Shown in pieces: positions 35,691-46,484 of a stretch of DNA of 64,000 nt. Position numbers and translations under genes: made by a program. Below the pieces are notes generated by a model that was given only the letters and a program-made list of their open reading frames with translations, was not told the origin of the DNA and did not search any database. This DNA is from Notamacropus eugenii. Taxonomy: Eukaryota > Chordata > Mammalia > Diprotodontia > Macropodidae. The stretch lies in NCBI RefSeq assembly GCF_028372415.1, contig NC_092872.1, positions 516,026,224-516,090,223 of the forward strand. The letters are read 5' to 3'. Position 1 is the first letter of the stretch. Every line of letters begins with the position of its first letter.

Positions 35691-35774
35691 TTTTTTTTAA
35701 TTTCATATATTATTGGGATCATAGGATTTAGACTAACTAGAAAAGATTTTCCTACCCTTCTTTTTGGTCATTTT

Positions 35775-35995
35775 TTAGTTGTGGTCAACTCTTTATGACC
35801 CCATTTGGGGTTCTCTTGACAGAGATATTGGAATGGTTTGCCATTTTCTTCTCCAGCCCATTTTACAAATGAGGAACTGAGGCAAACCAGGTTAAGTGAC
35901 TTGCCCAGATTAATATAGCTAGTAAGACTGAGGCCAGATTTGAACTCATGTAGTCTACCTTTCTTACTTTGCAGGTAAGGAAAATTACGTAAGGC
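35775..35995 (-). repeat. CORE-SINE with Bov-B-type tail (type A)
   Basis: AGTTGTGGTCAACTCTTTAT, GGTTTGCCATTTTCTTCTCC, GAACTGAGGCAAACCAGGTT and GATTTGAACTCATGTAGTCT; the head is shortened. Confidence 0.88.
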
Positions 35996-35999
35996 CATG

Positions 36000-36235
36000 A
36001 AGCTAGGATCATGGATATAGAACCAGAAAGGGCATCAAGGATCATCTAGTCTAGCATGCCCCCTGTCTCCCCCACCCTTTTCACATGAGGAAACTGAAGC
36101 TAGTAACTGGAGGCGTCAGGTCTTAAGGCAGAGCACCTATGACATATGGCTAGATTAACCCTACTTTATGATTAAAAAATTGAGACTCAGAGAACTAGTG
36201 ATTTGCCCAAGGTCACAGAACAGAAAAGTAAGCAG
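36000..36235 (-). repeat. MIR-like CORE-SINE fragment(s)
   Basis: GGATCATCTAGTCTAGCATG, ACATGAGGAAACTGAAGCTA and TTGCCCAAGGTCACAGAACA are reversed MIR-type phrases, possibly two partial copies. Confidence 0.65.
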
Positions 36236-36420
36236 CAAGGTCCTGGGAAAAAAAGTCTAGTAGTTATTTAAAGCCTCCCACATTCACAAGATTCTTCCTT
36301 CAGGCGACAAACCTGATCCTTGGTCACCAGGGAAACTGGACTGTCTCTGCACTGTCATGGATGACTTCTTTATTTGTATACCCATATTTGAGGCCATCAC
36401 GTTTGGGCTACCATTCCTCT

Positions 36421-36541
36421 CCATCCTTTTGAGATAGTCACCAAGTTAATGATTTAGAGCATGAATTACAAAAATGATAGTCATCCTCTTGAGAGAGTCA
36501 CCAAGTTTCTGATTTAGAGCCTGAATTACTAATAAGAAATA
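36421..36541 (+). repeat. 60-bp tandem duplication (2 copies)
   Basis: GTCACCAAGTTAATGATTTA with its flanks recurs 60 bases later as GTCACCAAGTTTCTGATTTA. Several mismatches show that it is not recent. Confidence 0.9.
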
Positions 36542-36544
36542 ATT

Positions 36545-37465
36545 TTCAACTGAGTCAACTAAGACATACTTTTAAAGCAGCTGCCAAAGGCATTTGGGAG
36601 TGCTGAGGGAAACCTGAAATTCAAGTCAGTACATACCATAGATGTAGGCTGAGCACGTGCTACAGTCAAGCATGGGAACAAAACAGAAAGTCTTTTATGT
36701 TATATAAGAATAGCCTTGCTTGAAGTGCCCCATAACCTGCTCTGGGTCAGGCCTTAGTCACTGACAAAGAAAGAAATGCCATTTCCTTATAGTTTCAGGC
36801 CTTGGTAAAGGATTGAATAGTGAAGGAATGCTGTCCTGATACAATCTGGCAGGTGTGTTATGAGTGACGTTCTGACATTTGTTACCACAGGTAACTCTGG
36901 CTGACCAAACCTCGGTTCCCCCTTCAAACTGACCCGGTGTCATTTCTGCTCCTGATACATTGTTTGTATTCACCTGGGTGGGAGGGCACAAGGGCAAGGG
37001 TTGTTTTAAAGTTAAAGTCGTTCTCAGAAGTCCAGTCTCCAAAGTAAAAAGCTGCATGGTTCTGGCAGACAGAGTCTTAACTAACACAGGGTTGACAGGG
37101 CTTTGCCCCAGGACACCAACATCCAAGGGTGCTTCCTTCCCCGCAGAGCATACTTCTCTCAGTTGTGACTGTTGACCTCACAACTTACTTCCTAGTCCAC
37201 TGCTGGCCCAGGATGCTGCAACTATCCCCAAGGCATTATGATCTGGGGTCATCACCTGGGGCCTTCGGGGAAAAGCCAGACTTCCAAGGAAAGGCACTTA
37301 CATGCTGGCACCTGTGGTTGGGGTTGAATTGTTCTCTGCACTCTTTCTGTACTCTGCCCCCCAATGACCTCTGGGCTATAGCTACACTCATTTACCCAAA
37401 ACTGTTTTTAACTCCAGGCAAGAGAATTCCTAGTTATCGCTCTGTGGTCAGGTGTGAGACTGTCT
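36545..37465. other. No recognised gene or repeat
   Basis: ORFs of 122 (minus) and 112 (plus) codons lie here. Neither resembles a known family and neither shows splice or repeat support. Confidence 0.45.
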
Positions 37466-37467
37466 GA

Positions 37468-37605
37468 TGTAGTGGGAAGAGGACCTGACCTGTTTTGAAG
37501 TCTTGGGTTTGAGTAACATTTTAGTAATTTACTAGCTATGAGCCCTTGAGTAGTCACTTATTTGTCTCATCTTCAAAATGGGGATGCCAATTCCTTGGGA
37601 GTAAA
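37468..37605 (+). repeat. MIR-like CORE-SINE
   Basis: GTAGTGGGAAGAGGACCTGA, TTACTAGCTATGAGCCCTTG and CATCTTCAAAATGGGGATGC. Confidence 0.75.
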
Positions 37606-37607
37606 GG

Positions 37608-37856
37608 GTTCAGCTAGGTGATACAATGAATAGAGTGCCGAGCCTGTAGTCAGGAAGACCTGAGTTCACATTTGGCCTCAGACATTTATTAAATGTGTGA
37701 CTCTGGGCAAATCACTTCATCCTGTTTGCCTCAGTTTCCTCATCTGTAAAATGAGCTGGGGAAGAAAATGGCAAACCACTCCAGTATCTTAGGCAGGAAA
37801 ACCCCAAATGGGGTGACCAAGAGCTGAACTTGACTGAAACAACCAAACAACAAAAA
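37608..37856 (+). repeat. CORE-SINE with Bov-B-type tail (type A)
   Basis: Complete: head CAGCTAGGTGATACAATGAA, CORE GTTTGCCTCAGTTTCCTCAT, tail AAAACCCCAAATGGGGTGAC, ending in a CAA-rich run. The overlapping 163-codon minus-strand ORF is a repeat shadow. Confidence 0.93.
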
Positions 37857-38004
37857 CAAAGAAATCTTGGGAGTTTGTGGCATATTTCCAAAAATGATTT
37901 GTTCATCAGAAATGACATAAAACATATCATCAAAGACACATGTAATAAGAAAAGGAAATCTACTAAGAGGGAGGGATGGACGGCCCTGTGCGAAACTAGT
38001 ATTA

Positions 38005-38455
38005 ACACAACATTAAAAGAACCAGAAGAAGCATCAATCAATGGCCAGACATTGGGCTGGGTGCTGAAGATACAAAGACAAAAATGAAAGAATTCTGACG
38101 TTTCGAAGAGTTTACATTCTAATGAGAGAGGTGACACACATACATACAAAATAAATACAAGCCCCTTTTTTGGGGAGGGGGGAGGCAGTAGCAGCTGAGG
38201 CATCAGGAAAGGCTTCGTGTAGAAAGTGGAGTCTGTGCTGAGTTCTAAAGCAAACTAGGGATTCCAAGAAGCAAAAATGAGGGAAGAGAAAGGAGCGAGT
38301 GTGTTTCACAGGTATAGAGGATCCCTGTATAGGCAGGGCAATGGAGAAGGAATGACTGACTGTGAGGAAGAGCTCTAAGGCCAATCTGCTCAGATCCTAG
38401 AAGATACAAATAATAAGGGGGCACTGGGATTGAGAGCCTGGGCCTTGAGAACATC
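38005..38455 (-). repeat. L2 LINE 3' fragment
   Basis: Reversed L2 end: GGGTGCTGAAGATACAAAGA, AGTTTACATTCTAATGAGAG, GGCATCAGGAAAGGCTTCGT and ATTCCAAGAAGCAAAAATGA. Confidence 0.82.
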
Positions 38456-38871
38456 TTCTACCTGATGTACTCCCAGGGAGGACACTGGAAAATGTGCAGG
38501 AATTATGTGACTTCTTCTCCAATAACCACCTGGTTGGTTGGTTTTTGTCCTTTGCTCTTGAAGAGGACCAAAATGACAGCCCAGTGAAGTTTCGGTGTGT
38601 CTGACTGGCTGATCAGACCAACATGAGCTTGGAATGCTCTACCACAGATTGGGGTCAGATAGTCCGTGTGAACATTTGGGGTAGTTACTCCAAATTTGCA
38701 CATTCTATGTTTTCTTTCTGCTATTTCAATTCTGCTTTGCTCATAGAGCACAGCAACCTTTTTGATGTGGGCACACCATGCTGAACAGTCCTGTGCCAGT
38801 GTCTTCCGTGTCCTACAATCAAATCCAAAGTTCTAGAGAGACCTTGAGAGTGTCCTTGTGTGTATGTTCGT

Positions 38872-39177
38872 CCTTTGCTGCTGAAGAAGACCATGCCATC
38901 AGAGAAATGATGACATGACTTGCACTTGACTCTATTTTGAGTCAGGGAGGGCTGTGCAGGTCACCAGCCTCACTTCTCCTCCAGAGCCATCTGAATCCAG
39001 TGACCAGATATTCATCAGGATGACTGGAGATGACCCAGGATGAGGCAATTGGGGTTAAGTGACTTGCCCAAGGTCACACAGCTAGTGAGTGTCAAGTGTC
39101 TGAGGTGAGATTTGAACTCAGGTACTCCTGACTCCTGCATTGGTGCTCTATCCACTGCACCACCTAGCTGCTCTTGC
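38872..39177 (-). repeat. Composite SINE: tRNA-like head with RTE-type tail (type B, complete)
   Basis: On the minus strand it reads head (CAGCTAGGTGGTGCAGTGGA, B-box-like GAGTTCAAATC), CORE (TGTGACCTTGGGCAAGTCAC), the type B body, and the tail that ends CAAAGGACGAA. It shows that the type B body and the common SINE head belong to one element. It lies within the RTE LINE. Confidence 0.9.
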
Positions 39178-39236
39178 GTCCTTGTATCACTTCTTCTGAA
39201 CACCATATGATTGCTTGCCCTGTGTGAGTTCTCCAT

Positions 39237-39251
39237 AAAATAGTCCTTTTG
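39237..39251. repeat. Target-site duplication, left copy, of HAL1 copy c
   Basis: AAAATAGTCCTTTTG; the right copy AAAATAGTCTTTTTG is at 42019-42033 with one mismatch. Confidence 0.9.
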
Positions 39252-39927
39252 TGGGGGCGGAGCCAAGATGGCAGAGTAGAAAGACACACATACGCTAGCT
39301 CCGAACCCACAGCCCATAAAATATCTGTGAAAAAGAACTCCCAACAAATTCTGGAGCAGCAGAAGCCACAGAACAATGGAGTGGAGGAGATTTCTGTTCC
39401 AGAGAGCCCTGAAAACCTCTCGCAAAAGGTCCGTCATGCCCCAGACCCGGAGCCGAGCCCAGCCCTGCCTTGGCTGTGCATCACAGAGAAGAGCAGATCC
39501 GAGCAGGCTCTAGGGACGGAATCTCCAGCTGCCACGCGGGTCCCTCCACCCACGGGCCCCAAAGGTTGGTGAGAGGGTCTTCTCGGCTTGCTGAGAGGGG
39601 AGTGGGGTGCCCCCATAACTCAGGCCCCCTCGGGAGGCAGCAGAGGAGGCGGAAGCAGAACAGGGCTCTCCAAGCAGGCAGGAGCCCAGATCCATTGTTG
39701 AAGGTCTCTGCATAAACCCCCTGAGGGAACTGAGCCCTGTGTGGAGGCCCTGCTCCCACCTGAGCACCTGAACTTAATCTCACACTGAATAGCAGCCCTG
39801 CCCCCACCCAAAGCCCTGAGGCTGGGAAGCAGCATTTGAATCTCAGACCCCAAGCTCTGGCTGGGAGGATCTGGAGGCAAAGTGGGTGTGAAAAGAATAC
39901 TCAGAAGTCAAGTCACTGGCTGGGAAA

Positions 39928-41017
39928 ATGCCCAGAAAAGGGAAAAAAAATAAGACTATAGAAGGTTACTTTCTTGGTGAACAGGTATTTCCTCCCTTCC
40001 TTTCTGATGAGGAAGAACAATGCTTACCATCAGGGAAAGACATAAAAGTCAAGGCTTCTGTATCCCAGCCCACTCAATGGAGTCAGGTCATGGAAGAGCT
40101 CAAAAAGGATTTTGAAAATCAAGTTAGAGAGGTGGAGGAAAAACTGGGAAGAGAAATGAGACACATGCAAGTAAAACATGAAAAACAAGTAAACACCCTG
40201 CTAAAGGAGACCCCCAAAAAAATGCTGAAGAAAATAACACCTTTAAAAATAGGCTAACTCAATTGGCAAAAGAGGTTCAAAAAGCCAATGAGGAGAAGAA
40301 TGCTTTAAAAAGCAGAATTAGCCAAATGGAAAAGGAGGTTCAAAAGCTCACTGAAGAAAATAGTTCTTTCAAAATTAGAATGGAACAGATGGAGGCCAAT
40401 GACTTTATGAGAAACCAAGAAATCACAAAACAAAACCAAAAGAATGAAAAAATGGAAGATAATGTGAAATATCTCATTGGAGAAACAACTGACCTGGAAA
40501 ATAGATCCAGGAGAGACAATTTAAAAATTATGGGATTAACTAAAGCCATGATCAAAAAAAGAGCCTAGACTTCATCTTTCATGAAATTATCAAGGAAAAC
40601 TGCCCTGATATTCTAGAACCAGAGGGCAAAGTAAATATTGAAAGAATCCACTGATCCCCTCCTGAAAGAGATCCAAAAATAGAAACTCCTAGGAACGTTG
40701 TGGCCAAATTTCAGAGTTCCCAGGTCAAGGAGAAAATATTGCAAGCAGCTAGAAAGAAACAATTCAAGTATTGTGGAAATACAATCAGGATAACACAAGA
40801 TCTAGCAGCTTCTACATTAAGGGATCGAAGGGCATGGAATATGCTATTCCAGCAGTCAAAGGAACTAGGACTAAAACCAAGAATCACCTACCCAGCAAAA
40901 CTGAGTATAATACTTCAGAGGAAAAAATGGTCTTTCAATGAAATTGGGGACTTTCAAGCATTCTTGATGAAAAGACCAGAGCGGAAAAGAAAATTTGACT
41001 TTCAAACACAAGAATGA
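39928..41017 (+). pseudogene. HAL1 ORF1, broken (copy c)
   Basis: Begins MPRKGKKNKTIEGYFLGEQV. The coiled coil reads QMEKEVQKLTEENSSFKIRM, and the RNA-binding C-terminal part AARKKQFKYCGNTIRITQDL ends with FDFQTQE. It has frameshifts near 40221 and 40540 and an in-frame TGA at 40652-40654. The stop could be a CpG decay of CGA. The same three lesions are in copy a. Confidence 0.92.
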
Positions 41018-41153
41018 AGAGAAGCATGAAAAGGTGAACAGCAAAGAGAAGTCATAAGGGACTTACAAAAGTTGAACTGTTTACATTCCTATATGGAAAG
41101 ACAATATTTGTAACTCTTGAAACATTTCAGTATCTGGGTACTGGGTGGGATTA

Positions 41154-41189
41154 CACACACACACACACACACACATACACACACACACA
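41154..41189 (+). repeat. (CA)n microsatellite inside HAL1 copy c
   Basis: CA repeats with one TA interruption, at the same element position as the (GT)n of copy a. Confidence 0.95.
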
Positions 41190-41470
41190 TAGAGACAGAG
41201 TGCACAGAGTGAATTGAAGAGGATGGGATCATATCTTTAAAAAAATGAAATTAAGCAGTGAGAGAGAAATATATTGGGAGGAAAAAGGGAGAAATGGAAT
41301 GGGGCAAATTATCTCTCATAAAAGAGGCGAGCAAAAGATTTTTCAGTGGAGGGAAAAAGAGGGGAGGTGAGAGAAAAACATGAAGCTTACTCTCATCACA
41401 TTCGACTAAAGGAAGGAATAAAATGCACACTCATTTTGGTATGAAAACCTGTCTTACAATACAGGAAAGT

Positions 41471-41501
41471 GGGGGATAAGGGGATAAGCAGGGTGGGGGG
41501 G
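41471..41501 (+). other. G-quadruplex-type motif in HAL1 3' region
   Basis: Four G runs (5, 4, 3 and 7 long) are separated by loops ATAA, ATAAGCA and T, meeting the usual G3+N1-7 pattern on the element's sense strand. The C-rich complement is kept in copy a near 24275-24305. A second such run lies at about 41926-41955. Confidence 0.8.
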
Positions 41502-42018
41502 ATGATGGAAGGGAGGGCAGTGGGAGGACGGAGCAATTTGAAGTCAACACTCTTGGGGAGGGACAGGATCAAAAGAGAGAATAGATGCAATGGGGGGAAG
41601 GATAGGATGGAGGGAAATATAGTTAGTCTTACACAACATGACTATTGTGGAAGTCATTTGCAAAACTACACAGATATGGCCTATATTGAATTGCTTGCCT
41701 TCCAAAGGGAAGGGGTGGGGAGGGAGGGAGGAAGAGAAGTTGGAAGTCAAAGTTTTAGGAACAACTGTCGAGTATTGTTCTTGCTACTAGGAGATAAGAA
41801 ATACAGGTAAAGGGGTATAGAAAGTTATCTGGCCCTACGGGACAAAAGAGAAGATGGAGACAAGGGCAGAGAGGGATGATAGAAGAGAGGGGAGATTGGT
41901 GATAAGGGCAATTAGAATGCTGGGTGTTTTGGGGTGGGGGGAGGGGACAAAAGGGGAGAAAATTTGGAACCCAAAATTTTGTGAAAATGAATGTTTAAAG
42001 TTAAATAAAAAATTAAAA

Positions 42019-42033
42019 AAAATAGTCTTTTTG
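42019..42033. repeat. Target-site duplication, right copy, of HAL1 copy c
   Basis: AAAATAGTCTTTTTG; pairs with 39237-39251. Confidence 0.9.
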
Positions 42034-43214
42034 GTAAGCGTACATTTTATATTTGAACAATGTGGCCAGCCCATCAGAGTTGCACTCTCTGAAGTTTGAA
42101 TATTGGTAGTTTAGTTCGAGCAAGAACCTCAGTGTCTGGTACCTTATCCTGCCAGGTGATCTTCAGAATCTTCCTAAGACAATTCAAATGGACTGTCCAT
42201 GTTTTACAGGTCAGCACAATGGCTCTGTCGACCTTCAGTTTGGTAGTCAGTCTAATACTTCTTCTCTCCCAGACTTTTCTTCAGAATCTCCCAACCACTG
42301 AGCTAGCTCTGGTAATGCACGCATCAACCTCATTGTCAATGTGTACATCCCTGGAAAGTACACTACCAAGGTCAATGAACTTATCTACAGCATTGAGGCA
42401 CATCGTAGTCTCTTAATAAATGTCCTGGAGTTGTTGGACAGCAAACACCATATTAACTGTTTCTTGGCCCTTTCTGAAGCCACACTGGCTCTCAGGTATA
42501 TGGCCATCTCCCAGGTGAAGGATCAGCCTATTAAGGAGGACTCTAACAAGAATTTTGCCAGCAATAACTAAGAGAGAGACCCCTCTATGATTGTCGCAAG
42601 AAAATCTATTCCCTTTACCTTTATTGAGATGGACAATGGCAGCATCCTTGAACTCCTTCTCTTGCCATGTAATTTGAAATATTTCAGTCAGCTTTTGTAT
42701 GAACAATGGTCCCCCTACCTTGTAAATCTCAGCTGGAATAGAATCAGCACCAGGTGCTTTGCCACATGAAAGGAGCCTAATGGCCCTCAAAACCTCTTCT
42801 TCAGTTGGAAGTTTAGCTAAGGAGGGATTGACTTCAACCTGAGGTAAATGGTCAATGGCCTCAGCATTGATTGATGATGGTCTACTGAGAACACTATGGA
42901 AGTGTTCAGTCCATCTTTCTAGGACCATGTCTTTATCACTAATCAATGTGGCTCCATCAGTACTGAGTAGTTGTGATGCACCATAGGTTTTTGGTCCATA
43001 AATAGCTTTCAGGGAATCATACAAGTGCTTTGGATTGTTACTATCAGCATAAAACTGAATTTCATCTGATAATTAGGGAATCTCTTTACCATACAATAAA
43101 GGGACAAGAAATAGTCTTAGAATTCCTGAGCAAGCTCCAAAAACCATATTAGCCGCAGATTATGTCAAGTCAAGTGCACTGCATATGCTCATAAGGACTG
43201 AGCTCTCATTGACC

Positions 43215-44345
43215 AGTCCCCCATTATATATAGTAAAGTTGAAAAGGAAGGTTTGAAGACCTCTGGCCAAGCTGACTAGCTGAACAGAGGCAGACTGCCC
43301 AGCTCCCAAATACCTGTTCCAGCAAAACCCTTAAATTTGTGCCAGACCAAATAATGATCAAGAAATCCAGTGAGAAACTAAAGCAAGTGACTTCTTCAAC
43401 CCTAGAACTGTACAAAAAATTAGCCAGAAGACCATGGAAAATAGCGAAGGGGACTGCCAGCAAAGCCAGTGCAGGCAAATAAGCCAGTAGCCCACCATAT
43501 TACCAGAGACACTAGCTTGCAAAGATCTGTGTCTAGAGGCAACAAGAGTGGAAGGCTCAAAGAAAGCCAGAGTGGAGATATTGGAAACTCTGGGGTGCCA
43601 TAGAAACCAAAATGGCTTGGCAGCACCCAGACAAGGAGAGCCCAAGCCTAGGCTTCTGAGGTCACCAGTATGCTGTCTTGCTATTCCAGAGAAGGTTCCA
43701 CCTTCTGAAGCTTAAGGATCCAGGGGGTCTTACCCCAGGAGGTGGAGATCAGCAAAGGAAACTTAGGTGATCCAAGACTAAATAAGGACAATACCAAACA
43801 GGGTCTCCAATCCCACCCCAAAACACAACAAGTGGTAGAGTCTAACCCTGGCATCAAGTCCCAAATCAGGAATGAAAGCAGGAGAGAATAAATCAAAGAA
43901 AATGCCAATCAGTAGAAAAAGTAACTGCAGATCTAGACATTTGCCAAAAGAAGAAGTGAATAATTCTACAACTGCAAACAGTGAGTTAAAGGGGGAAAGG
44001 GGGGAACAATATATTTTTCCCTAAGGGTTACATGAAAACCTAGAAGAAATGAAGCGAGATAAAATATTAAATAAAAATTCTGAAGGAAAAAATTAAGGGA
44101 ATAAATAACTTAGAAGAAAAAGTGGAAAGCTTTACATAAGAGAAAGACTGCCTAAAAACTAGAATTGACTAAACAGAAATCAATGATTCCATGAGGTTGT
44201 AAGAAATTCTAAAACAAAAGATTAAAAAAATAATAAAATGTAAAATCTGATATAAAAAATATAGAACAGATCAAGGAGAGATCATTTAAGAATCATTATA
44301 CTCTTTGCAAACCATGATTTTTGAAAAAACTTGGACACTATATTT
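43215..44345 (+). repeat. L1 5' UTR and start of ORF1, 3' part missing
   Basis: 5' UTR phrases (AATAATGATCAAGAAATCCA, CAGGAGGTGGAGATCAGC) lead to an ORF1-like start near 43900 (ATGCCAATCAGTAGAAAAAG). The A-rich coiled-coil coding region is decayed, and the copy ends before the RNA-binding domain. Confidence 0.68.
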
Positions 44346-44712
44346 CAGGAAATCATAAGTCAGAGCTGCCTACATCTTGCAAACTTCAGAGTCTGGAGGA
44401 TTTGGGATTTCCTTTCTTCGCACTGATGTTCAATATCTAGCCATATCCTGGGATCAGTTGGTGGCACTGACTGCATCAAGTACAAATACAGCTGGACACA
44501 GATTCACGATGTTGAAGGGGAATTCCTTGTTAACCCACGAATGGAAGAAAATGACTTCCAGAAACCAGGAGTTGTGAATTATCCATTTGCTACATGTACT
44601 ACCAAAGCTTGAATCTACTTTCCTGTGGATTTTCTATGTACTTTTGGGAGAGCATGTCAGACTTTTGGTTGGATGCTTTGTTTTTACTCTACAGTAAATA
44701 TCCCTTTTGGAC
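44346..44712. other. No recognised gene or repeat
   Basis: A 66-codon ORF (44377-44577) has no recognised relatives. The end (CAGTAAATATCCCTTTT) resembles 9841-9857, so a diverged unclassified repeat is possible. Confidence 0.4.
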
Positions 44713-44714
44713 TT

Positions 44715-44940
44715 TGATGGCTCAGTGGATATAGTGACAGGCCTGGAGTAGGAAGATTCATCTTCCTGAGTTCAAGTCTGGCCTCAGACACTTGCTAGCT
44801 ATGTGACCATGGGCAAGTCACTTAACCTTATTTGCCTCAGTTTCCTTATCAAATGGCAAACCACTCTAGTATCTTTGCCAAGAAAACCCTAAATGGGGTC
44901 ACAGAGAGTTAGACACAACTGAAATGACTGAACAATAGCA
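44715..44940 (+). repeat. CORE-SINE with Bov-B-type tail (type A)
   Basis: GGCTCAGTGGATATAGTGAC, GAGTTCAAGTCTGGCCTCAG, GTATCTTTGCCAAGAAAACC and AGAGTTAGACACAACTGAAA in order. Confidence 0.93.
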
Positions 44941-45171
44941 GACAGCCCTTTCCCTCAACAAATATCCCTCTCTAAAAATTGTTTAAGAATGGCTTACCAA
45001 AATAATTTTCAATTGGAGATGGGGTGTGGGGGGAAAGAGTTGGGGTAGAGGAAGGAACAGCTATGGGAACTCACACTGATAGCCCAACTCCAACCCTTAA
45101 TACTTTCAGTGGGGTTATGAGACAAGAGTTTCATCTTTGAGATAAGTAGCTAGCAGGAAATTCTTAGCCAT

Positions 45172-45722
45172 TTTCATAAAGTCAACAGTATAGTATAGTG
45201 GAAAGAACCTTAGACTTGTAAGAAGGTCTAGATCTGAGTTGTGACTCTAGAAACTCACTTCAATTCTTTGAACCTCAGTTTCATCTGTAAAATGGAAATG
45301 ATACTTTATCTCAAAGAGTTTCTATCAACTTTGTAAACTACAAAGGTCCATAGGTACCTTATTGTTTCCAAAATACCCCAGTAAGTAAAGTAACTTAGAA
45401 TATTTTAAATATTGAGACAAGATTATTTTTCTTTTAGGGATGAAAAGTTCATCTACGTGAGCAGAGATCTATAATCTTCACTTCTCTGCTAATTTGCAAT
45501 AATTATAACTAACAGGTAATATTCACAGAACTTCATCTTATCTTTTCTACCTGAAAGCTGCTTATGCCAAATGAGAGAAGTAATACAGCATAGTATTTGC
45601 CCAATATCTAAATGTATGAACCTGGACAAGTCACCTTGCTCTTCTGTGCCTGTTTTCTTCTCATCAAATGACTGGATGACCTCTGAAGTCCCTTCTAACT
45701 ATAAAATTCTATGATTTGTACT
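45172..45722 (+). repeat. Two MIR-like SINE fragments
   Basis: 45172-45365: GTATAGTGGAAAGAACCTTA and TTTCATCTGTAAAATGGAAA. 45570-45722: TGAACCTGGACAAGTCACCT and ATGACCTCTGAAGTCCCTTC. The bases between are unclassified. Confidence 0.7.
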
Positions 45723-45739
45723 GGACAGGTAAGAATAAT

Positions 45740-46085
45740 CATTGATGAACAAATGGAAGAAATTATTGGACACACAATAAATGAATTTGATTATATAAAA
45801 AATAAAGGAGTTTTATACAGCAAAAAGCAATATATCCAAAATAAAAATAAACAATCTAGAAGTCCAACAATGGGAGAATAGTTAAGCAAATTATGGTTCA
45901 TCAATGTATTGGAAAACTATATTGCCATGTTGACCAATAAATATGAGGAATACAAAGAAAAATGGAGTATTTGTTAACTAGCTAAGAGAGAAGGTGAATG
46001 ACAATGAATGAACAAAGAGGGAATGTCTTACATATTGAAATTAATTTATTTAAATGTAAATTGTTGCTAAATAACTTTAATTTGT
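45740..46085 (+). repeat. L1 ORF2 C-terminal fragment
   Basis: AATGAATTTGATTATATAAA, GTCCAACAATGGGAGAATAG and TGGTTCATCAATGTATTGGA are decayed L1 ORF2-end sequence. Confidence 0.55.
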
Positions 46086-46089
46086 CCTA

Positions 46090-46480
46090 TTGATGTTCAA
46101 CATGAAGTTAATTTAAAAATATTTTTATTGGTATCTTTTTTTGTCACCGAAATTTCCCCTATATCTCTCCTCCTCCATTCTCCAAGAGAGTTAATCCATT
46201 TAACAAACAATTTTTAAGGAGAAAAACAAAGAAGAGAAAATATTAGCAAAACTGATAGACTGAAAAAAATTCTGACAATATATGCATTGTTCTACATCCG
46301 TGGACTGGCCCCCTCCCAATTCTGCAAAGGATTAGGGGTAGGTATCTTTTGATGATTCTTTTGGGGCCCAAGACTGTTTTTTGTAACTTCTCAATATTTT
46401 TGTTGTGACTGTTTTTCTTTCAGTTTTCATTATTGTAGTTATCATGTATAATATTTTTCTTGGCTCTGCTTCACTTTTCA
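46090..46480 (-). repeat. Possible old L1 3' UTR fragment
   Basis: TTTTTATTGGTATCTTTTTT and ATATGCATTGTTCTACATCC resemble reversed L1 3' sequence, but only weakly. Confidence 0.35.
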
Positions 46481-46484
46481 TCAG

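Larger units (their letters stand above)
39252..42018 (+). mobile_element. HAL1-like L1 derivative without ORF2 (copy c)
   Basis: Complete 2.77-kb unit. It starts GGGGGCGGAGCCAAGATGGC, then a GC-rich 5' UTR (to 39927), ORF1 (39928-41017), (CA)n, a purine-rich spacer, and an L1-type 3' UTR joined directly near 41635, ending in an A-rich tail with AATAAA. The whole of ORF2 is absent. A 15-bp target duplication flanks it. Sequence agreement with copy a is high along the full length, while the two sites differ, so both come from a recent common source. Confidence 0.94.
38535..43080 (-). mobile_element. RTE-clade LINE, degenerate, split by a SINE and a HAL1
   Basis: The minus-strand frame from 43024 to 42413 carries reverse transcriptase N-terminal blocks: KAPGADSIPAEIYK, FKDAAIVHLNKGKGNR, NHRGVSLLVIAGKILVRVLL and PESQCGFRKGQETVNMVFAV. 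After QLQDIY, about 200 residues including the YADD region are missing, and the sequence resumes as DLGSVLSRDVHIDNEVDARI (about 42360-42300), then LNCLRKILKITWQDK. It continues past the HAL1 (39252-42018) and a SINE (38872-39177) to a C-terminal CGRAFQAHVGLISQ near 38640. The 3' end at about 38535 is followed by a GGTT repeat. The family is RTE (Bov-B relatives) by these motifs. It cannot be active. Confidence 0.88.

Noticed and set aside
37712-38203. 163-codon minus ORF as a gene
   Set aside because: It overlaps a complete SINE and an L2 fragment; there is no protein-family match.
39390-39900. CpG-island promoter of a host gene
   Set aside because: The GC-rich block is the 5' UTR of HAL1 copy c and recurs in copy a.
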